Shown in pieces: positions 59,053-64,000 of a stretch of 64,000 bases of DNA. The DNA lies in NCBI GenBank assembly GCA_041660405.1, contig JBAZWL010000026.1, forward strand, positions 1 to 64,000. The letters are read 5' to 3'. Position numbers and translations under genes: made by a program. The first letter of the stretch is position 1. Each line of letters begins with the position of its first letter. The stretch is from Taibaiella sp041660405. GTDB taxonomy: Bacteria; Bacteroidota; Bacteroidia; Chitinophagales; Chitinophagaceae. The notes beneath the pieces were generated by a model. That model was not told the origin of the DNA. It saw only the letters and a program-made list of their open reading frames with translations, and made no database searches.

Positions 59053-61302
59053 ATGTATCGCAAAATATTTTTACTTCTAGCTTTTTTATCCCTGGTAAAT
59101 GAATCCTGGAGCCAGGCTATATTCGTAAAGGGCAAGGTTACCGACCAGGCTTCCGGTGAAAGCCTGCCTTTAGCAACGATTTCAATTCCGGGTACCAACA
59201 TTGCTGCTCAATCGGACATGCATGGAAACTTCGTTCTTAATATTCCTGATAGCAGTACTGAAAGAAACATTGTTGTTTCTTATACCGGTTATCAAAATGA
59301 CACTGTTGTCATTAAGCTGCAAACAAATATTGCCATTAAACTAAAGCCCATGCGCAACCTGGATGAAGTGGTAGTAACGGGAACGCTGAAAGCCATGAGT
59401 AGAATGGAAAGCCCGATACCGGTAGAAGTGTATACACCAAAATATTTCAAGAAGAACCCTACCCCATCATTGTTTGATGCTGTGGGTATGATCAATGGTG
59501 TAAGACCACAGCTTAACTGCAATGTGTGTAATACCGGCGATATTCACATCAATGGAATGGAAGGCCCGTACACATTGATTTTGATCGATGGTATGCCATT
59601 GGTAAGTGCGTTATCAACAGTATATGGTTTAAGCGGCATTCCTAATAGTATCGTAGAAAGGCTGGAAGTGGTGAAAGGCCCTGCAGCATCCCTTTATGGA
59701 AGTGAGGCTATGGGCGGTATTATCAATGTTATTACCAAATCTCCTGCGCGCGCAGCAAGGTTAAGCGCCGATATTATGGGGACATCCTGGGGAGAATACA
59801 ACGCCGATCTTTCTCTTAAAGCAAGAATAGGAGATAACATACAAAGCTTGCTGGGCATTAATTACTTTAACTATCAAAATATAATTGATAAAAATAAAGA
59901 TGGCTTTACAGATGTAACCTTACAGAACAGGATATCGATTTTTAATAAGTGGGATTTCAAAAGGAAAGAGAACCGCATAGCCAGTCTGGCCGCACGTTAC
60001 GTATATGAGGACCGTTGGGGTGGGCAAACAAACTGGAATAAAAACTGGCGTGGCAGTGATAGCATTTATGGCGAAAGTATCTACACCAACAGGTGGGAAA
60101 TTATTGGTCAATATCAATTGCCGACAAGGGAAAAATTAATTACGCAATTCTCGGTAATCGGGCATAACCAAAATTCTTATTATGGAACCACTTCTTATCA
60201 GGCCAATCAGAAAGTAGCTTTTGCCCAGCTGTATTGGGATAAACAAATAGGCCAGCATAGTCTGCTATCGGGCGCATCTTATCGTTATACCTATTACAAC
60301 GACAATACGCCAGGAACCGCTACAGAGGATGGTTACGACAAAGCCGTCAATACGCCCTTACCCGGAATTTTTGTACAGGATGAATGGTCTTTTTCTCCCA
60401 AACAAAAATTACTTCTGGGATATCGCTACGATTATGATCGCATTCACCATAGCATTCATTCACCCAGAATAGCTTATAAATTTTCGCCCAACAATAGAAA
60501 CACTTTAAGAGCTAGCTTTGGTACAGGGTTCAGGGTAGTTAATCTGTTCACAGAAGACCATGCAGCCCTTACTGGCTCCCGGAAAGTAGAAATAGCAGAA
60601 GCCCTGAAACCAGAAAAATCACTGAACAGTAATTTGAATTATGTACGGACAATAACCTTAGGCAGTAATTTTCTTAATATCGATGCCACTGCTTTTTATA
60701 GTTATTTCAGCAATAAAATATTAGGTGATTACAACATTGATCCTAACAAAATAATTTATAGCAATCTTGCCGGACATGCAGTATCACAAGGCATTTCCGT
60801 GAATACAAATTTTACGTTCAGCATTCCGTTAAGTATTATGGCTGGTGTAACTTACATGGATGTTTATCAAATGAAAGAAGATCCATCAACAGGAGGATTA
60901 GTCCGGAGCAATCAGTTTTTTGCACCAAAATGGTCAGGCAATTTTTCTATAAGCTATAGCTTCCCATCAAGGTTTACTATTGATGTAACCGGCCAAGTAA
61001 ATGGCCCTATGCGTTTGCCTTTGCAAAAGGACGATTATCGTCCGGAATATTCGCCGGCATTCTGCTTAGCCAATATCCAGGTCACTAAGAAAGTGGGTAA
61101 TAGATTTGAATTCTATGGCGGAGTGAAGAACATTTTCAACTTTGTACCTAAAGAAACATTTATGAGACCTTTCGATCCGTTTGATAAATATGTAAACGAC
61201 CCAGTAACAAACCCCAAAGGATATACTTTTGATACAGAATATAACTATGCGCCATTGCAAGGCACCAAGGCATTTGCAGGTATCCGATACGTTATTCAAT
61301 AA
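59053..61302 (+). CDS. TonB-dependent outer-membrane receptor
   Basis: This 749-residue receptor has a signal peptide ending ESWSQ, a CarboxypepD_reg-like domain (about 25-95), a plug domain (about 110-235) and a 22-strand barrel ending GIRYVIQ. The plug has the motif NCNVCNTGDIHINGMEGPYT at 155-174; the paired cysteines mark a receptor subgroup common in Bacteroidota. It imports a substrate by TonB energy. The DtxR/MntR-like box upstream suggests a metal or metal complex, possibly manganese or iron. A thioredoxin gene follows after 73 bp with its own promoter. Confidence 0.9.
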   Translation: MYRKIFLLLAFLSLVNESWSQAIFVKGKVTDQASGESLPLATISIPGTNIAAQSDMHGNFVLNIPDSSTERNIVVSYTGYQNDTVVIKLQTNIAIKLKPMRNLDEVVVTGTLKAMSRMESPIPVEVYTPKYFKKNPTPSLFDAVGMINGVRPQLNCNVCNTGDIHINGMEGPYTLILIDGMPLVSALSTVYGLSGIPNSIVERLEVVKGPAASLYGSEAMGGIINVITKSPARAARLSADIMGTSWGEYNADLSLKARIGDNIQSLLGINYFNYQNIIDKNKDGFTDVTLQNRISIFNKWDFKRKENRIASLAARYVYEDRWGGQTNWNKNWRGSDSIYGESIYTNRWEIIGQYQLPTREKLITQFSVIGHNQNSYYGTTSYQANQKVAFAQLYWDKQIGQHSLLSGASYRYTYYNDNTPGTATEDGYDKAVNTPLPGIFVQDEWSFSPKQKLLLGYRYDYDRIHHSIHSPRIAYKFSPNNRNTLRASFGTGFRVVNLFTEDHAALTGSRKVEIAEALKPEKSLNSNLNYVRTITLGSNFLNIDATAFYSYFSNKILGDYNIDPNKIIYSNLAGHAVSQGISVNTNFTFSIPLSIMAGVTYMDVYQMKEDPSTGGLVRSNQFFAPKWSGNFSISYSFPSRFTIDVTGQVNGPMRLPLQKDDYRPEYSPAFCLANIQVTKKVGNRFEFYGGVKNIFNFVPKETFMRPFDPFDKYVNDPVTNPKGYTFDTEYNYAPLQGTKAFAGIRYVIQ

Positions 61303-61363
61303 TTCTTATAACGCTATTCAGTGCCTGTAAAATATTAACATAGTTATCCTGCCATTTCGCCAT

Positions 61364-61371
61364 TAACTTTG
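61364..61371 (+). promoter_or_regulatory. -7 element of the thioredoxin gene promoter
   Basis: TAACTTTG matches TAnnTTTG and ends four bases before the ATG at 61376, predicting a leaderless transcript. Confidence 0.6.
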
Positions 61372-61375
61372 CTGC

Positions 61376-61870
61376 ATGAAACGTTTTCTTATTGTGCTCT
61401 TTATGAGCCTGTCAGGTCTTGCGAGTTTTGCACAGCCAACTTCAAAAGTTCCTTTATACGATACTGCAGCCAATGCTAAAGCGGACATCAAAAAAGCGGT
61501 AGCACTAGCTGCCAAAGAACATAAAAATGTAATGCTGCAAATAGGTGGCAACTGGTGTATCTGGTGTACCCGATTTCATAATACGGTATCTTCCAATGAT
61601 ACCTTAAGTAAATTGATGAAGGACAATTATGTTGTTGTTCATGTTAATTACGAAAAGAAAAATGCTGAAAGTCCGCTTTGGAAGGAACTTGGCTATCCGC
61701 AAAGATTCGGCTTCCCGGTATTCGTCATCCTGGATGAAAAAGGGAACAGGATACATACTCAAAACTCTGGTTACCTGGAAGAAGGCAAAGGCCATAGTCC
61801 CGCAAAGATTGCTGAATTCCTGGAACAATGGTCGCCGGCGGCATTGCGTGGTGCTACGCTTGGGAATTAA
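61376..61870 (+). CDS. Exported thioredoxin-fold protein
   Basis: This 164-residue protein has a signal peptide ending ASFAQ and a thioredoxin_7-like domain with active site WCIWC (Cys61, Cys64), followed by the cis-proline region GFPVFVILDEKGN. It should act as a periplasmic thiol-disulfide reductase. The CIWC centre differs from the classic CGPC. It follows the TonB receptor but is read from its own promoter. Confidence 0.88.
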   Translation: MKRFLIVLFMSLSGLASFAQPTSKVPLYDTAANAKADIKKAVALAAKEHKNVMLQIGGNWCIWCTRFHNTVSSNDTLSKLMKDNYVVVHVNYEKKNAESPLWKELGYPQRFGFPVFVILDEKGNRIHTQNSGYLEEGKGHSPAKIAEFLEQWSPAALRGATLGN

Positions 61871-61898
61871 CACTCCGCGCTGCTAAGCCTTTTTAAGT

Positions 61899-61906
61899 TA
61901 ACTTTG
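61899..61906 (+). promoter_or_regulatory. -7 element of the rlmB promoter
   Basis: TAACTTTG matches TAnnTTTG with an expected leader of about 30 nt before the TTG start at 61941. Confidence 0.55.
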
Positions 61907-61940
61907 CAAAATTATAAAGCAGGAAAACCTCTTAAGAACA

Positions 61941-62714
61941 TTGAACAAGCCCCCATTCAGATCTCACAAAACATCCGTGCCCAAGAGCCGTCTCATTATA
62001 GGTCGTAAACCATTGCTGGAAGCAATGCAAAACGCTGTAAATATTGAAAAGATTTTCCTGTTGCAAACCGCAACCGGCGATGAAATAAGTGCTATAAAGA
62101 AAACAGCCAGGGAAATGAATATAGCTCTGAGCCTGGTGCCGCTGGAAAAATTAACCCGTTTTACACAGGCCAACCACCAAGGTGTGGTTGCTATCGGAGG
62201 ACTTATCGAATATCAACCCTTACAGGAAATCATTAGCCAGGCAGTAGATAAAGGAGAAACGCCTTTGATCGTGTTGCTGGATGGCATTACAGATACCAGG
62301 AATCTTGGTGCTATTGCCCGTTCGGCCCTTTGCTATGGTGCACACGCTTTGGTTATTCCTTCATCCAATAATGCAGCGATTACCGAGGAAGGTATTAAAG
62401 CATCTGCTGGTGCATTGGAAAGTATTCCGGTATGCCGTGTAACCTCTGTAGAGCAGGCTATGGACACCTTGCACATGAATGGCATCCAGGTTGTGGCTAC
62501 TGCATTAAAGAACAGTAATCCTATTCATACTGTTGACCTTAGCATTCCATTGGCCATTGTTATGGGTTCGGAAGATAAAGGGGTGAGTGATTTTGTGGTA
62601 AAACATGCAGACCACCTGGTACGTATCCCTATGTCCGGCACCTTCGACTCGCTAAATGTATCTGTAGCAGCCGGTATTATGCTGTATGAAATACAACGGC
62701 AAAAAGAACTTTAG
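61941..62714 (+). CDS. rlmB: SPOUT-family rRNA 2'-O-methyltransferase (RlmB/TrmH type)
   Basis: This 257-residue enzyme transfers methyl from AdoMet to a ribose 2'-OH of 23S rRNA. An N-terminal substrate-binding domain (about 15-90, with IIGRKPLLEAM) precedes the knotted SPOUT domain, with motif 1 DGITDTRNLGAIARSA at 114-129, motif 2 MGSEDKGVS and motif 3 IPMSGTFDSLNVSVAAGI. All three motifs are intact. The start appears to be TTG at 61941; there is no in-frame ATG before the conserved region, and a GTG lies 12 codons later. RlmB versus TrmH specificity is assigned by overall resemblance. Confidence 0.87.
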   Translation: MNKPPFRSHKTSVPKSRLIIGRKPLLEAMQNAVNIEKIFLLQTATGDEISAIKKTAREMNIALSLVPLEKLTRFTQANHQGVVAIGGLIEYQPLQEIISQAVDKGETPLIVLLDGITDTRNLGAIARSALCYGAHALVIPSSNNAAITEEGIKASAGALESIPVCRVTSVEQAMDTLHMNGIQVVATALKNSNPIHTVDLSIPLAIVMGSEDKGVSDFVVKHADHLVRIPMSGTFDSLNVSVAAGIMLYEIQRQKEL

Positions 62715-62755
62715 TAAGGAATTAATGTTTACAGGAATTGCAAAATCCGGAAGGA

Positions 62756-63658
62756 ATGAAACGTATTCTTATTTCACTGCTCATGCTTACGATCTCCGTT
62801 TATTTATTTTCCTGTGAAAAGGAAGTAAGTTTTGATCTGGGTACATCTGCCGAAAAAGTTGTGGTGGAAGGGACTATTGAAACAGACCTTCCACCTTATG
62901 TTTTCCTTACAAAAAGTATTGGCTTTTTCTCCAAAATAGATCTTAATACTTTAAGTAATTCCTTTATTCACGGAGCCAAAATAACAGTATCTGATGGTGT
63001 AAAATCATTTGTACTGAGAGAATACCAGGTTAATAACAGCGGTGTTAATCTCTCTTTTTATACAGTCGATTCTGCAGATCTTACCGCATTAGCTTTTCGG
63101 GGAGTTACAGGTAAAATTTACAGTTTAAAAATTGAATACAACGGAAAGTCATACGAATCCACGACAACAATTCCCGTTCCCAAGCCGCTGGATACCATAT
63201 GGGCACGCAAACCCAACCCTGGCGAAATGCCCGATGGCTACCCCGATTCCAGGCTTTTATTTGCCAGTTATACAGACCCCGACACATTAGGCAATCGGGT
63301 ACGTTATTTTACCAAAAGGAATAGCGAACAATTCCTTCCCCCTTACTACTCCGTAAACGATGACGCCATTATAAACGGTACCAAAATCGATATTCAACTC
63401 AATGCGGGATTTAACCGTATGGACACTATAAGCAGGGAAACATTCGGTTTTTTTTATAAGGGGGACACCGTAATCGTTAAGTGGAGCTCTATTGATAAAG
63501 GGGTATTCGATTTCTGGCGCACACTGGAATTTTCGTATGGTTCTACCGGCAATCCATTTGCTGCTCCGGTAAAAGTAACCAGTAACATAAGTGGCGGAGC
63601 CTTAGGCGTTTGGGCCGGATATGGAAACACCTTCGATACGCTCATTATATCCCACTAA
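62756..63658 (+). CDS. DUF4249-family lipoprotein
   Basis: This 300-residue protein has a lipoprotein signal with lipobox YLFSC (Cys20) followed by EKEVSFDLG, typical of DUF4249. The mature part is beta-rich, with VVVEGTIETDLPPYVFLTKS near the start. In Bacteroidota, DUF4249 genes often follow a TonB-dependent receptor, so this may be a surface lipoprotein working with one; here rlmB and a thioredoxin gene lie between. I chose the ATG at 62756, preceded by the SD-like GGAAGGA, over a TTG 18 bases earlier. Confidence 0.85.
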   Translation: MKRILISLLMLTISVYLFSCEKEVSFDLGTSAEKVVVEGTIETDLPPYVFLTKSIGFFSKIDLNTLSNSFIHGAKITVSDGVKSFVLREYQVNNSGVNLSFYTVDSADLTALAFRGVTGKIYSLKIEYNGKSYESTTTIPVPKPLDTIWARKPNPGEMPDGYPDSRLLFASYTDPDTLGNRVRYFTKRNSEQFLPPYYSVNDDAIINGTKIDIQLNAGFNRMDTISRETFGFFYKGDTVIVKWSSIDKGVFDFWRTLEFSYGSTGNPFAAPVKVTSNISGGALGVWAGYGNTFDTLIISH

Positions 63659-63761
63659 TATTGTTATAGCCTCTTCACCGTTGCCTATTTATTTTAGATT
63701 AATAAAATACCTATTTTCGCTTGTTAATAAGCATAAATTAAAATTAAAGCATAACAAAACA

Positions 63762-64000
63762 ATGTCAGAAAGTACAGAAAGAATTCATTGTCTGATTATA
63801 GGTTCGGGACCTGCAGGATATACTGCAGCTATTTACGCAGCACGCGCAGGTATGAAGCCTGTTCTTTATTCAGGCCTGCAACCAGGCGGCCAGCTTACCA
63901 TTACTACCGATGTAGAAAATTATCCGGGTTATCCTGAAGGAATCATGGGTCCCCAAATGATGAAAGATTTTGAAACGCAGGCACGTCGCATGGGTGCTGA
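63762..64000 (+). CDS. trxB: Thioredoxin reductase, 5' part only
   Basis: The first 79 codons are present; the gene runs off the window. The N-terminal FAD-binding motif is GSGPAGYTAAIYAAR (GxGxxG/A), then YSGLQPGGQLTITTDVENYPGY, diagnostic of low-molecular-weight thioredoxin reductases. It reduces thioredoxin with NADPH. A -7-like TATTTTCG (63712-63719) precedes it. The CxxC active site lies beyond the window edge. Confidence 0.93.
   Translation, partial: MSESTERIHCLIIGSGPAGYTAAIYAARAGMKPVLYSGLQPGGQLTITTDVENYPGYPEGIMGPQMMKDFETQARRMGA

Overview
The window looks like a chromosomal segment of a gliding or T9SS-positive member of the Bacteroidota, most likely Chitinophagaceae (family-level placement is inference). 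The evidence is a gldK-gldL-gldM-gldN operon, several proteins with type A T9SS sorting domains, a TonB-dependent receptor, a DUF1501/DUF1800 pair, an S46 dipeptidyl-peptidase, moderate AT richness, few Shine-Dalgarno sequences, and many promoters with the Bacteroidota -7 element TAnnTTTG.

Layout. 1-940: a small HTH gene and, filling its upstream region, a 13-copy array of an 11-mer spaced about 21 bp. 940-5300: tandem clpP paralogues, a DinB/DUF1569-like gene, ridA divergent from tsaB, a thioesterase and a PH-domain membrane protein. 5330-7830: a ParE-type toxin-antitoxin pair convergent with dnaX. 7980-15000: a lipoprotein, an ECF sigma factor with an unusual membrane partner, lysS, a frameshifted VOC gene, a secreted protein and an outer-membrane barrel. 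15117-34444: two paralogous modules, each made of a giant surface protein (1558 and 3102 aa) without a recognisable T9SS sorting domain, a downstream 340-355 aa protein with one, and divergently oriented small HTH regulators (three in all). 34470-43200: aminopeptidase, DUF1501/DUF1800 pair, S46 peptidase, dps and a small gene of unknown function. 43285-50000: pruA, an orphan MlaF-type ATPase with a VF530-family gene, transaldolase, the SRP RNA, a palindromic repeat, a SirB1-like gene and an M28 peptidase. 50161-54966: the gld/T9SS operon. 55507-64000: a DUF255 protein, a hydrolase, a transglutaminase-like protein, a TonB receptor, a thioredoxin, rlmB, a DUF4249 lipoprotein and the start of trxB.

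How the parts fit. gldKLMN would build the trans-envelope core and motor of the type IX secretion system. Its likely cargo is encoded in the same window: the two CTD partner proteins, the DUF1501 protein and perhaps the giant proteins. The most unusual system is the duplicated giant/partner/HTH module. Giant and partner share a related beta-sandwich domain, and the gap between them carries an RNA hairpin preserved by base-pair changes. Other points of interest are the 21-bp-phased array, an A10 slippery run in dnaX placed where a gamma subunit would end, three promoters positioned to give leaderless mRNAs, and a perfect 17-bp inverted repeat over the aminopeptidase promoter.
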